Shown: positions 1-6,547 of the stretch, in pieces
Position numbering within the stretch: the first letter of the stretch is position 1
Layout: the number at the start of each line of letters is the position of its first letter
DNA from: Phycisphaerales bacterium
GTDB taxonomy: Bacteria; Planctomycetota; Phycisphaerae; Phycisphaerales; SM1A02
Length of the DNA stretch: 8,627 bases
Direction: 5' to 3'
NCBI GenBank assembly: GCA_007135295.1
Contig: SLJD01000316.1
Coordinates: forward strand, 1-8,627
Notes under the pieces: generated by a model
The model's input: the letters and a program-made list of their open reading frames with translations, nothing else
Told to the model about the DNA's origin: nothing
Databases searched by the model: none
Program-made: the position numbers and the translations under genes

Positions 1-1
1 C

Positions 2-388
2 AAGCTTGAAGAGATGAGGCGACAGGAGTCCGACCCGTCCGATCCTTCCCGTGAGTTCATTGAGCAGCGGTTGGTTCTTGACGGCCTGTTCCGTGAAGCC
101 ACCGGCCAGGCCGCTGAGCCGGTCTCCCGGGCCGAACTCGACGGCTGGCTCGAACTGATGGAAGCGAGATCGCGGCTTGCTGAACTGCGAGGTGAGGAAC
201 AGGCCTATCGCGCCTCGCCTGAGGTCTACCGGCACATTCGCATGATGGAGGCCTATGTCAGGCGAATGGCGGATGTTCGAAAAATTATCACGGCTGTTGA
301 TCCCCGGCGCATCAAGCTTGACATGGAGCTTGACGAGTCCGCGCCGACGTTCAGCGCCTTGGAAGGCATGATTGAGCCCGAGGAATAA
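2..388 (+). CDS. C-terminal part of a probable HflK-like SPFH protein (5' end cut by window edge)
   Basis: The reading frame is open to the left edge: lysine, leucine and two glutamate codons precede the ATG at 14. I therefore treat it as the 3' end of a longer gene rather than a gene starting at 14, where no well-placed ribosome binding site is visible. About 128 residues remain, hydrophilic and helical. The stretch from YRASPEVYRHIRMMEAY through RKIITAVD to MELDE resembles the C-terminal end of HflK proteins, where an alanine-rich stalk helix leads to a 'Y..aPEv...R...E.m...l...rKvl' pattern. The SPFH domain itself would lie outside the window. The stop TAA (386-388) is 3 bases before the HflC-like start, the hflK-hflC order and tight coupling seen in many bacteria. 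HflK-type function (membrane scaffold modulating FtsH protease) is inferred from this tail and position only. An unrelated helical protein is possible. Confidence 0.6.
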   Translation, partial: KLEEMRRQESDPSDPSREFIEQRLVLDGLFREATGQAAEPVSRAELDGWLELMEARSRLAELRGEEQAYRASPEVYRHIRMMEAYVRRMADVRKIITAVDPRRIKLDMELDESAPTFSALEGMIEPEE

Positions 389-391
389 CCG

Positions 392-1477
392 ATGAACAAG
401 ATGCTGACCATTCTGACCGGTGCTGCGCTGCTTCTGCTGTTCATTCTGTACAGCACTACTTACACCGTGGCGTATCACGAACTGGCGGTGGTGACACGAT
501 TCGGACAGGTTCATGAGGTGAGAACTGAACCCGGATTGTCACTCAAGCTGCCGTTCTTTGCCGACCGCGTTCACCGCTTCGACACGCGGCTGCAGATGGT
601 GGAATCCCCGCTTCGAACCATCCAGACGGCCGACGATGAGCAACTGGTCGTGCAGACGTTCTTCATGTGGAAGGTTGATGCGGAAGACCCGAAGGCATCT
701 GAACGGTTCTTCCGCGGCTTTTCCTCGATCGATGTCGCTCGCTCGGAGATCGCATCCGATCTTGAGGACGCGATGACCGTGCTCAGCCGATACACATTCA
801 ATGAGCTGTTCGGCGAACAGAACCGCATTGAAGAGGCCGAGAAAGCCATGCTCGAAGAGCTCCAGCGCCGCAGAGGCGGTGATGGTGTCAGCGGGCAGTT
901 TGTCGGCGTCAGCCAGGTGCTTTTCCCGCCGACAACCACGCGGGCTGTGCTGACCCGCATGCAGGCGACTCGGCAGTCGATGGCTCAGAATGAGCGGTTC
1001 AAAGGGCAGGCTGAGGCGACCGCCATCGAATCTGATCTTCGGACCAAGCTCGGGAAGATTCGCGCGTTTGCGGAACAGCGCGCCACCGAGATTCGCGCTG
1101 ATGCGAGTACTCGCAGCGCGGAATACATCCGCGAGATGGATCAGGAAAGCGAGTTGGCGATCTTCCTTGCAGGGATTGACGCACTCGAGCAGTCGCTGTC
1201 GCAGAACACGACCTTTGTGCTCGACGCCGACGCCTTGGCCCCGTTTCACCTGATGAATCTTGCGGCTCGGATCGATGACCGCGGCATCCCGGTTCCCCGA
1301 TCGCGGTTGGCCGGCGGCGACTTGGAGGTCCCGGTCGACAGTGACTTGGAATCAATGGTCGCCAGTGTGCTCAATGACTACCTGCGGGCGAATGACTTGG
1401 AATTGAATCCGGCGGCAGTGAATCCGACTGATGACGGAGATGTGGATTCGCCCGATGGCGAGTCTGACGACGAGTAA
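392..1477 (+). CDS. hflC: HflC-like SPFH/band 7 membrane protein
   Basis: 361 residues, close to the usual size of HflC (about 330). Residues 5-24 form one hydrophobic N-terminal membrane anchor. The SPFH domain follows at about 25-190, opening with HELAVVTRFGQV and EPGLSLKLPF, the classic HflC pattern of a residue run ending in 'VVTRFG' and then 'PGL..KlPF'. Residues 187-255 form a charged, alanine-rich helix (AEATAIESDLRTKLGKIRAFAEQRATEIRADA) split by short breaks, and residues 256-288 (IFLAGIDALEQSL then TTFVLDADAL) match the conserved end of HflC. Beyond this is an extra tail of about 70 residues ending in an Asp/Glu-rich run (346-361). In E. coli HflC pairs with HflK in a cage around FtsH, with the SPFH part on the periplasmic side. 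The start is chosen because GAGGA at 380-384 lies 7 bases before the ATG. Translation is probably coupled to the preceding gene. The family assignment is secure; the FtsH partner is not visible here. Confidence 0.92.
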   Translation: MNKMLTILTGAALLLLFILYSTTYTVAYHELAVVTRFGQVHEVRTEPGLSLKLPFFADRVHRFDTRLQMVESPLRTIQTADDEQLVVQTFFMWKVDAEDPKASERFFRGFSSIDVARSEIASDLEDAMTVLSRYTFNELFGEQNRIEEAEKAMLEELQRRRGGDGVSGQFVGVSQVLFPPTTTRAVLTRMQATRQSMAQNERFKGQAEATAIESDLRTKLGKIRAFAEQRATEIRADASTRSAEYIREMDQESELAIFLAGIDALEQSLSQNTTFVLDADALAPFHLMNLAARIDDRGIPVPRSRLAGGDLEVPVDSDLESMVASVLNDYLRANDLELNPAAVNPTDDGDVDSPDGESDDE

Positions 1478-1507
1478 CTGAAGTCGTGCGTGACTGATTT
1501 GGATCAT

Positions 1508-1531
1508 TGAGTCGGGTCTTACCCCGATTTA
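1508..1531 (+). other. Stem-loop just upstream of the third gene's ribosome binding site
   Basis: The arms TGAGTCGGG (1508-1516) and CCCGATTTA (1523-1531) pair over 9 bp, including two G-U pairs, around a TCTTAC loop. The structure ends 7 bases before the ribosome binding site at 1538. No run of T follows, so it does not look like an intrinsic terminator. It may stabilise or process the mRNA between the HflC-like and the next SPFH gene, or it may be chance. Confidence 0.4.
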
Positions 1532-1537
1532 TAGAAT

Positions 1538-1546
1538 AGAGGTGAT
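1538..1546 (+). promoter_or_regulatory. Strong ribosome binding site for the second SPFH gene
   Basis: AGAGGTGAT differs at one base from the 9-base complement of the bacterial 16S rRNA 3' end (GGAGGTGAT). Its GAGG core lies 9 bases before the ATG at 1552. It is the best Shine-Dalgarno match seen in front of any gene in the window, and it fixes the start of the HflK-like gene despite that protein's long hydrophilic N-terminus. Confidence 0.75.
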
Positions 1547-1551
1547 CTGGC

Positions 1552-3087
1552 ATGACAGATCAGAACGACCATCAGAAACCGGAATCGCATCACGACGCGG
1601 CCGACCATGCTCCGCAGGAAGGTGTTCCCGTCGAGTCGGAGCCGATGGAGATGGAGACGCCTCGTCGGGCGGCCTCCGCTGAATTCGTCGTCAAATCAGA
1701 GGTTGGCTCGGAAGCCGCTCTACGCGAAGCGATGGACCCGGCGAACCAGTCGCTGGCCGAAGCGCTGCGCCTGAGTTTCCGTGTTCTTCAGGTGGTCATC
1801 GTCGCATTGCTCGGGTTGTTCCTGGTTTCCGGTTTTCAGACCATCGAAGAAGGACAGAGCGGCGTACGGCTCGTTTTCAATGAGATCGTGTCCACCGGAC
1901 CCGATGGTGCGAAATTTCTTGACCCCGGGGCCCGCTTGAATTGGCCCTATCCGGTCGGCGAGTTCTACGTCTTTGATGTGGACAACCGATCGGTGGATCT
2001 CGGGCGAACCTTCTGGCCAGATCTCCGTGATGACGAAACCTTCAGCGATTACGCCAGCCGTGTCCGGGTGACCTCGGAACTGCGCCCCGGCCGTGATGGC
2101 TACATCCTGACCAGAGGCGGCGACGTAGGGCATATGCGTATGCGGGCGAATTTCCGGATTGATGACCCGGTTCAGTTTGTTGATCGCATCGACCAATCCA
2201 GCCGCCGCAACAATGCTGAGTACATTGTCCGGACGGCGTTGAAACGAGCGGCTGTGCAGCAGGCCTCACAACTGGAACTTCAGGAATTCGTCGAATTTTC
2301 GACGGCGGCGGAAGAGTATGAGGACAATATCCGACAGTTGGCTCAGCAGATCCTTGACGAATTGCAGACCGGCATCCGTCTGACGAGCGTCCGCGTGCAT
2401 GACACACAGCCTGCGGCGGCAGTGGCCGGTGCATATGAGGATCTGCAGGAAGCACGCGAAGAAGCTGCCACCCATGTTGAACGAGCGCGAAATGACGCTG
2501 AGCAGGAGTTGATTCGGCTCGCCGGGCCGGGATATCGGCGCGTTCTCAATCTCATTGACGACTATGAGGAGGCGCTGCAACTTGAAGATCATGACGCCGC
2601 TGAAACCCGGCTGGCCAGCATCCATGAAGCACTCGAAGGTCCGATGGCGGGAGGCGAGGTGACCGCGATCCTCCAGGATGCCCGAGATTACCAGTCGCAG
2701 ATCGAGATGTCGCTCGGCAATCAGACGCGACGGTTCCGCGGATTGCTGACGGCCTATCAACAGGATCCGGAACTCGTCATCAAGGAACGCTGGCTGCGCA
2801 CGTATTCGTATGTCCTCAGCCAGCGCGATGCGGAGATCTATTACGCACCGCCCGGTGGAAGCGATGTTCTTGTTCGGCTCTTCCGCTCGGATCATCTCAA
2901 GGACGAGCGGCGGCAGAACATGCTGGAGCGCCAGCGGCGGGATCAGCGTGACGATGGTGATGTGTTCGATCGAACCATGCTCCTTGAGCGTGCGGATGAG
3001 ATGCACTTCGACCGTGCCGGCCGGATGCTGCCGGGTGGTTTCCGTCAGCGTGAACAGGATCGCGACAATCGCCAGCGGAACCGATGA
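1552..3087 (+). CDS. HflK-like SPFH/band 7 membrane protein with stalk insertion
   Basis: 511 residues, longer than E. coli HflK (419). It has the HflK layout. A hydrophilic, acidic N-terminal segment (1-75) would be cytoplasmic, followed by one membrane segment (about 76-95, FRVLQVVIVALLGLFLV) and an SPFH domain (about 95-310) beginning IEEGQSGVRLVFNEIV and continuing GARLNWPYPVGE. Then come a helical stalk (YEDLQEAREEAATHVERARNDAEQEL) and the C-terminal HflK pattern LLTAYQQDPELVIKERWL followed by IYYAPPGG (428-436). Two departures stand out. About 45 residues (325-369) interrupt the stalk where canonical HflK has a continuous alanine/glutamate helix. A basic, Arg/Gln/Asp-rich tail follows residue 445. 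The expected role is scaffolding a membrane cage with the HflC-like protein, controlling FtsH or another client. I give no hflK symbol because the partial gene at the left edge also looks HflK-like and sits in the usual hflK position, so the true orthologue is unclear. Confidence 0.88.
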   Translation: MTDQNDHQKPESHHDAADHAPQEGVPVESEPMEMETPRRAASAEFVVKSEVGSEAALREAMDPANQSLAEALRLSFRVLQVVIVALLGLFLVSGFQTIEEGQSGVRLVFNEIVSTGPDGAKFLDPGARLNWPYPVGEFYVFDVDNRSVDLGRTFWPDLRDDETFSDYASRVRVTSELRPGRDGYILTRGGDVGHMRMRANFRIDDPVQFVDRIDQSSRRNNAEYIVRTALKRAAVQQASQLELQEFVEFSTAAEEYEDNIRQLAQQILDELQTGIRLTSVRVHDTQPAAAVAGAYEDLQEAREEAATHVERARNDAEQELIRLAGPGYRRVLNLIDDYEEALQLEDHDAAETRLASIHEALEGPMAGGEVTAILQDARDYQSQIEMSLGNQTRRFRGLLTAYQQDPELVIKERWLRTYSYVLSQRDAEIYYAPPGGSDVLVRLFRSDHLKDERRQNMLERQRRDQRDDGDVFDRTMLLERADEMHFDRAGRMLPGGFRQREQDRDNRQRNR

Positions 3088-3091
3088 GCAT

Positions 3092-3112
3092 GCCTTGCTG
3101 AACGAAGCAGGC
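3092..3112 (+). other. Stem-loop between the SPFH genes and the ABC transporter genes
   Basis: GCCTTGCT (3092-3099) pairs with AGCAGGC (3106-3112): 7 bp with one bulged T (3096) and a GAACGA loop. The following bases (TCTCAATT) are not a clear T-run, so termination is doubtful. The sequence AAGCAGGC of the 3' arm (3105-3112) recurs exactly at 3136-3143, where it contains the probable ribosome binding site of the ATPase gene, so the 5' arm could pair with either copy. Confidence 0.4.
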
Positions 3113-3136
3113 TCTCAATTCGTAGGAATCAGTGAA

Positions 3137-3142
3137 AGCAGG
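3137..3142 (+). promoter_or_regulatory. Probable ribosome binding site of the ABC ATPase gene
   Basis: AGCAGG lies 5 bases before the ATG at 3148 and 8 bases before an in-frame GTG at 3151, so either codon could be the start. It is a modest match to the consensus. It belongs to the second copy of the repeated octamer AAGCAGGC and might be masked by pairing with 3092-3099. Confidence 0.45.
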
Positions 3143-3147
3143 CCCAA

Positions 3148-4371
3148 ATGGTGCAGTCCACGGATCAGAACTTCAAGATTGTCGAGGCAGTTGGCCTGAC
3201 CAAAGTCTTCCGCGATTTCTGGATGCGGACCAAGGCCACAGCGGTCGACAATGTCGACTTCAATATCCACGCTCACGAGGTGTTCGGACTGCTCGGGCCG
3301 AACGGTTCAGGCAAGAGCACCATCATCAAGATGATCCTCGGGCTGTTGCATAAGTCGCGGGGGCGTCTGCTCGTTTTCGGAAAGGATCCCGGCGACGTGT
3401 ACGTTAAACGTCGCATCGGATTCCTGCCCGAAGAATCATACCTCTACCGGTTCCTCAATCCGCGCGAAACGCTGGAGTACTACGGCAAACTGTTCGGCCT
3501 CGAGCGAAGAACTCGTCAACGCCGTGCCGAGGAGTTGCTCGACATGGTGGGGCTGACCCAGGTCGCCCATCGCCCGATCGGAGAATTCTCCAAAGGCATG
3601 ACTCGCCGCATCGGTCTCGCCCAGGCGCTCATCAATGATCCGGACTTCCTGATTCTCGATGAGCCGACGTCGGGACTCGACCCCATTGGAACCCGCCAGG
3701 TCAAGGAATTGATTCTTGATCTCGGCCGGCGCGGCAAGACGATCCTTCTGTCTTCACACCTGCTGGCTGATGTCGAGGATGTCTGCGATCGCATGGTAGT
3801 GCTGTATGGTGGCAAGATCCGGGCGGAAGGAACCGCTGACAGTCTCCTGCGCGACAGCGAACATACGGTGATTCGAACGTCGCGCCTCAAACCAGAGACG
3901 ATCACGGCCATCGAACAGTTGGTCCGTAACAATGAGGGACAGGAGCTCGAATCGGTCGAGTCTCCACGACAGCGGCTTGAGCAGCTCTTCCTCGACATCG
4001 TTGATCGGGCGCGTACGGAACGTGTGGCGACCTCTGGCGCGCTGCATGGTGGCACGACCGCAAAATTCCTTCAGGGCGAGCTGTCCGAGGGCGAAGAACT
4101 GATCGACTCCCTGATGAATGAGCAGGATGCAGCAGCCCCCCGGGCCGAAGAAACCGATCACGCCTCCGATGTGCAGCAGCAGGAGGTCGAAGCCCGGGAC
4201 GAGATGTTGTCCGAACTGGTCAAAGACAGCGAGAATCAGCATGCGCCGCGGGCCGTATCAGCCGAGGAGGATGGTGGGACGAGCAATGAAGTCGATCAGT
4301 CAATCATTGAATCGCTGACGGAGGGCGATGGTAGCGATTCGTCGGAAGCTCGTGATGAGCGGGCCTTGTGA
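3148..4371 (+). CDS. ABC transporter ATP-binding protein with long acidic C-terminal tail
   Basis: 407 residues. The nucleotide-binding domain spans about 11-235. Walker A is GPNGSGKST (50-58), the Q-loop region GFLPEES (91-97), the signature FSKGM (147-151), Walker B FLILDE (167-172) with catalytic Glu172, the D-loop GLDP (176-179) and the H-loop His204. The motif set and the 'IGFLPEE' form place it with ABC-2 type export ATPases (the NatA/NosF/GldA-like broad group). The normal C-terminal part ends near 285 with the typical LEQLFLDIV. The remaining 120 or so residues are a low-complexity, Asp/Glu/Ser-rich tail without a known domain. The position normally held by the Q-loop glutamine is Glu95, a variation I associate with this group. 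The protein would sit on the cytoplasmic face and drive the permease encoded 40 bases downstream. The substrate is unknown. Confidence 0.95.
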   Translation: MVQSTDQNFKIVEAVGLTKVFRDFWMRTKATAVDNVDFNIHAHEVFGLLGPNGSGKSTIIKMILGLLHKSRGRLLVFGKDPGDVYVKRRIGFLPEESYLYRFLNPRETLEYYGKLFGLERRTRQRRAEELLDMVGLTQVAHRPIGEFSKGMTRRIGLAQALINDPDFLILDEPTSGLDPIGTRQVKELILDLGRRGKTILLSSHLLADVEDVCDRMVVLYGGKIRAEGTADSLLRDSEHTVIRTSRLKPETITAIEQLVRNNEGQELESVESPRQRLEQLFLDIVDRARTERVATSGALHGGTTAKFLQGELSEGEELIDSLMNEQDAAAPRAEETDHASDVQQQEVEARDEMLSELVKDSENQHAPRAVSAEEDGGTSNEVDQSIIESLTEGDGSDSSEARDERAL

Positions 4372-4411
4372 TCCTGTATGCCAGGGTGGTTGACTGAGCA
4401 ACGGACGTGAT

Positions 4412-6496
4412 GTGCAGCGTATGAACTGGATGAAAAGCACTTATCGCCGGATGGATCGAGTACAGAACCAGTGGTGGTTCTGTATTGCGATGTCCGTTGT
4501 CTTTGTCGCAGCATGTGTGGGGTATTTCGGAACGCTGCTCTGGACCACACAGTCCATTCACGAGCAGCGACAGGCACTGACCGTTGCCTTGACGGATCAG
4601 AACCTTGAAGAACGCGATGAGCATGCCGTCACGTTCGCGGAACTCGGTACGGTCACGGTAGGGGGGCGGACGTATGGCGGCGAAGCCTTTCAGCAATTGG
4701 CCGAGGTGCACTTTGACCAGGAAGGCAATCTGGTTGCGCCGCGGCTCCTTGTTGAGCGGTTTCTCGCTGATCAGAAACCCACGTGGGCGCCAGAGTTTCT
4801 GTCTGAGCAGCCGGACACGACGCTGACGCTGGGCATCGTTGTCCTGGCGTGGCTCCTGCTGATCGTCTGGCTCGGGACCACGGTGCCGTTTGTGTTGACG
4901 GCGATCGGAACGGCGATCCCGGCGTGGCTGGTGTACCTTCGCGGCCATGAAGGTCTGATGGTCTCACTGATCGGGATCGGGCTGCTGACGTTCACGTTTG
5001 TGCTGCTCGTCCGGGCATTGCTAGTGATCTTTCAGTATCCCTCGCAGCCGGCGGCCGTGGCGCATACGGTGGTCAAGGAATCGTCCCGCAAGGGCGTGGC
5101 CCTCGTGTTCATCGTCGCCCTGCTGCTGTTGTTGCCGATGCTTCCGCTGGGACTGGATCCCGATGCCCCGTTGCGGTATCGGGTGCAGACTTTCATGAGC
5201 CGGAGCTTGTCGCTGACATTCGCGGTCGCAGCGTGCATGACACTGTTTCTATCATGTTCAACCGTTGCCTTCGAGATTCGCGACCGGCAGATTTGGCAGC
5301 TTGTCAGCAAGCCACTCAGTCGGCTGCACTACATCATCGGCAAATGGCTCGGTATCATCGGGATCAACCTTGCGATCCTGATCATCTGCGGAGTGTCGAT
5401 CTTCTTCTTCGTGCAATATCTTCGCACGCTCCCAGTAGCCTCAGGGTTAGAAGGAGCGCTCGACCGACTTGCTATCCGCGATGAGATTCTCACTGCGCGA
5501 GAGTCGAAGAAGCCGGAATATCCGAGCTTGACGCCCGAGCAGATCGAACAGCGTGTCCGCCAGCGGGTCGAGCGTGACCCGGAGGTGTCCTATGCCGACT
5601 TGAGCGTTGAGGAGTTCAATCGGCGCGCCAGCACGATTCAGCATGAGCATCTTGCTGGACTTCGGTCAGTGCCGAGCGGGGGGACCCAGGATTACCTGTT
5701 CACAGGCCTTGAAAATGCTCGTGAGATGCAATCGACACTGACATTGCGGTATCGGTTCTTCATCGGCGAGGACGATGCTCATCAGACGTTCCCGATCATC
5801 TTTCGATTCAACGATAATCCGCAAGACACGGTGCAGGAAGATTATGTGCCGACGATGTTCCATGTCCTGCCGATTCCTGCGGATCGGATCCGGGTCGACC
5901 AGGACAATGAGGAACTCAACGGGACGCTGAAGCTGACCATCATGAATCCCTACCAGCCGCCGCCTGGTAGCGGCATTGTAGGGTCGGCGAACTTTGGGCC
6001 CGACGATCTTGAGATTCTCTACAAGGTCGGCAACTTTGAAGGCAATTTCTTCCGGGCCATGCTGCTTATGTGGGTGCAGCTGGCGTTTCTTGCGCTGCTT
6101 GGCATAACTTGTGCAACATTTCTGAGTTTTCCGGTGGCGTGCCTGCTCGCGTTTACCGCCTTCATCGCATGGTCACTCAGCCCGTTTCTGTCGAATGCGC
6201 TGGAGCAGTATCAGTTGCCGCCAATCGAGAGGATTGATTGGACAAGCGCGCAGAATGTGTTCTTCTGGGCCTTTCACAGTGTCATCCGCGCCATCGCACT
6301 GACGATCGTGTTCATCACCGGGCAGATGGGGGAATACAATCCACGTGAAAGCCTCATCGAAGGCCGGAACATTCCGTGGACCGATGTTGTGCTCGGGTTC
6401 GGCCGTCTGATCGTGATCTGGTGCGGCGCACTCATCGCCGTCGCATACATGATTTTCCGTCGCCGCGAACTTGCCACGTATAGCGGATCGGGATAA
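4412..6496 (+). CDS. Large ABC-2 type transporter permease
   Basis: 694 residues, more than twice the size of simple permeases such as NosY. I count about 11 hydrophobic segments: near 22-45, 137-158, 159-177, 181-207, 228-247, 263-283, 308-335, 547-570, 571-592, 614-636 and 657-681. Residues 46-136 and, above all, 337-546 are soluble loops, probably extracytoplasmic. The second has a charged helical part (345-415) and then a strand-rich part (425-545). The segment EIRDRQIWQLVSKPLSR followed by HYIIGKWLGI (288-315) is the typical cytoplasmic motif of ABC-2 permeases that contacts the ATPase. Pairing with the ATPase gene just upstream is therefore strongly supported. The start is uncertain: GTG 4412 has a close GGACG 4 bases upstream, while ATG 4421 (removing three residues) has it 13 bases upstream, and ATG 4430 is also in frame. 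No substrate can be assigned. The C-terminus is short and hydrophilic. Confidence 0.9.
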   Translation: MQRMNWMKSTYRRMDRVQNQWWFCIAMSVVFVAACVGYFGTLLWTTQSIHEQRQALTVALTDQNLEERDEHAVTFAELGTVTVGGRTYGGEAFQQLAEVHFDQEGNLVAPRLLVERFLADQKPTWAPEFLSEQPDTTLTLGIVVLAWLLLIVWLGTTVPFVLTAIGTAIPAWLVYLRGHEGLMVSLIGIGLLTFTFVLLVRALLVIFQYPSQPAAVAHTVVKESSRKGVALVFIVALLLLLPMLPLGLDPDAPLRYRVQTFMSRSLSLTFAVAACMTLFLSCSTVAFEIRDRQIWQLVSKPLSRLHYIIGKWLGIIGINLAILIICGVSIFFFVQYLRTLPVASGLEGALDRLAIRDEILTARESKKPEYPSLTPEQIEQRVRQRVERDPEVSYADLSVEEFNRRASTIQHEHLAGLRSVPSGGTQDYLFTGLENAREMQSTLTLRYRFFIGEDDAHQTFPIIFRFNDNPQDTVQEDYVPTMFHVLPIPADRIRVDQDNEELNGTLKLTIMNPYQPPPGSGIVGSANFGPDDLEILYKVGNFEGNFFRAMLLMWVQLAFLALLGITCATFLSFPVACLLAFTAFIAWSLSPFLSNALEQYQLPPIERIDWTSAQNVFFWAFHSVIRAIALTIVFITGQMGEYNPRESLIEGRNIPWTDVVLGFGRLIVIWCGALIAVAYMIFRRRELATYSGSG

Positions 6497-6504
6497 ACGT
6501 CGGA

Positions 6505-6534
6505 GCCGGCGGGCAGGCGGCCGGCCATTGCCGG
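6505..6534 (+). promoter_or_regulatory. GC-rich leader with two mutually exclusive stem-loops before the last + strand gene
   Basis: GCCGGC at 6505-6510 can pair with the identical palindromic GCCGGC at 6520-6525 around a 9-base loop. Alternatively CCGGC (6521-6525) pairs with GCCGG (6530-6534) around a CATT loop. The second hairpin covers the first bases of the likely ribosome binding site (GGGAG, 6533-6537). The two cannot form together. This could modulate translation of the 6548 gene, or simply reflect GC-rich sequence. Confidence 0.35.
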
Positions 6535-6547
6535 GAGAGATGCAATC

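Noticed and set aside
14..388. A complete 124-residue gene starting at ATG 14
   Set aside because: The frame continues upstream to the window edge, no well-spaced ribosome binding site precedes the ATG, and the sequence resembles the end of a longer HflK-like protein.
539..1249. 236-residue - strand open frame opposite the HflC-like gene
   Set aside because: Antisense to a secure family member, with no recognisable domain in its product.
1507..1537. Promoter-like TTGAGT (1507-1512) and TATAGA (1530-1535) with a 17-base spacer
   Set aside because: Transcription would begin at about 1543, inside the ribosome binding site, so the strong binding sequence would be lost. The same bases are better explained as the stem-loop arms.
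2266..3006. 246-residue - strand open frame opposite the HflK-like gene
   Set aside because: It lies opposite a well-supported SPFH gene. The product has no recognisable domain, and this is a common shadow in GC-rich coding DNA.
4390..4395. TTGACT resembling a -35 box before the permease gene
   Set aside because: No -10-like sequence occurs at a suitable distance; the best candidate (TATGAA) is too far and overlaps the start codon.
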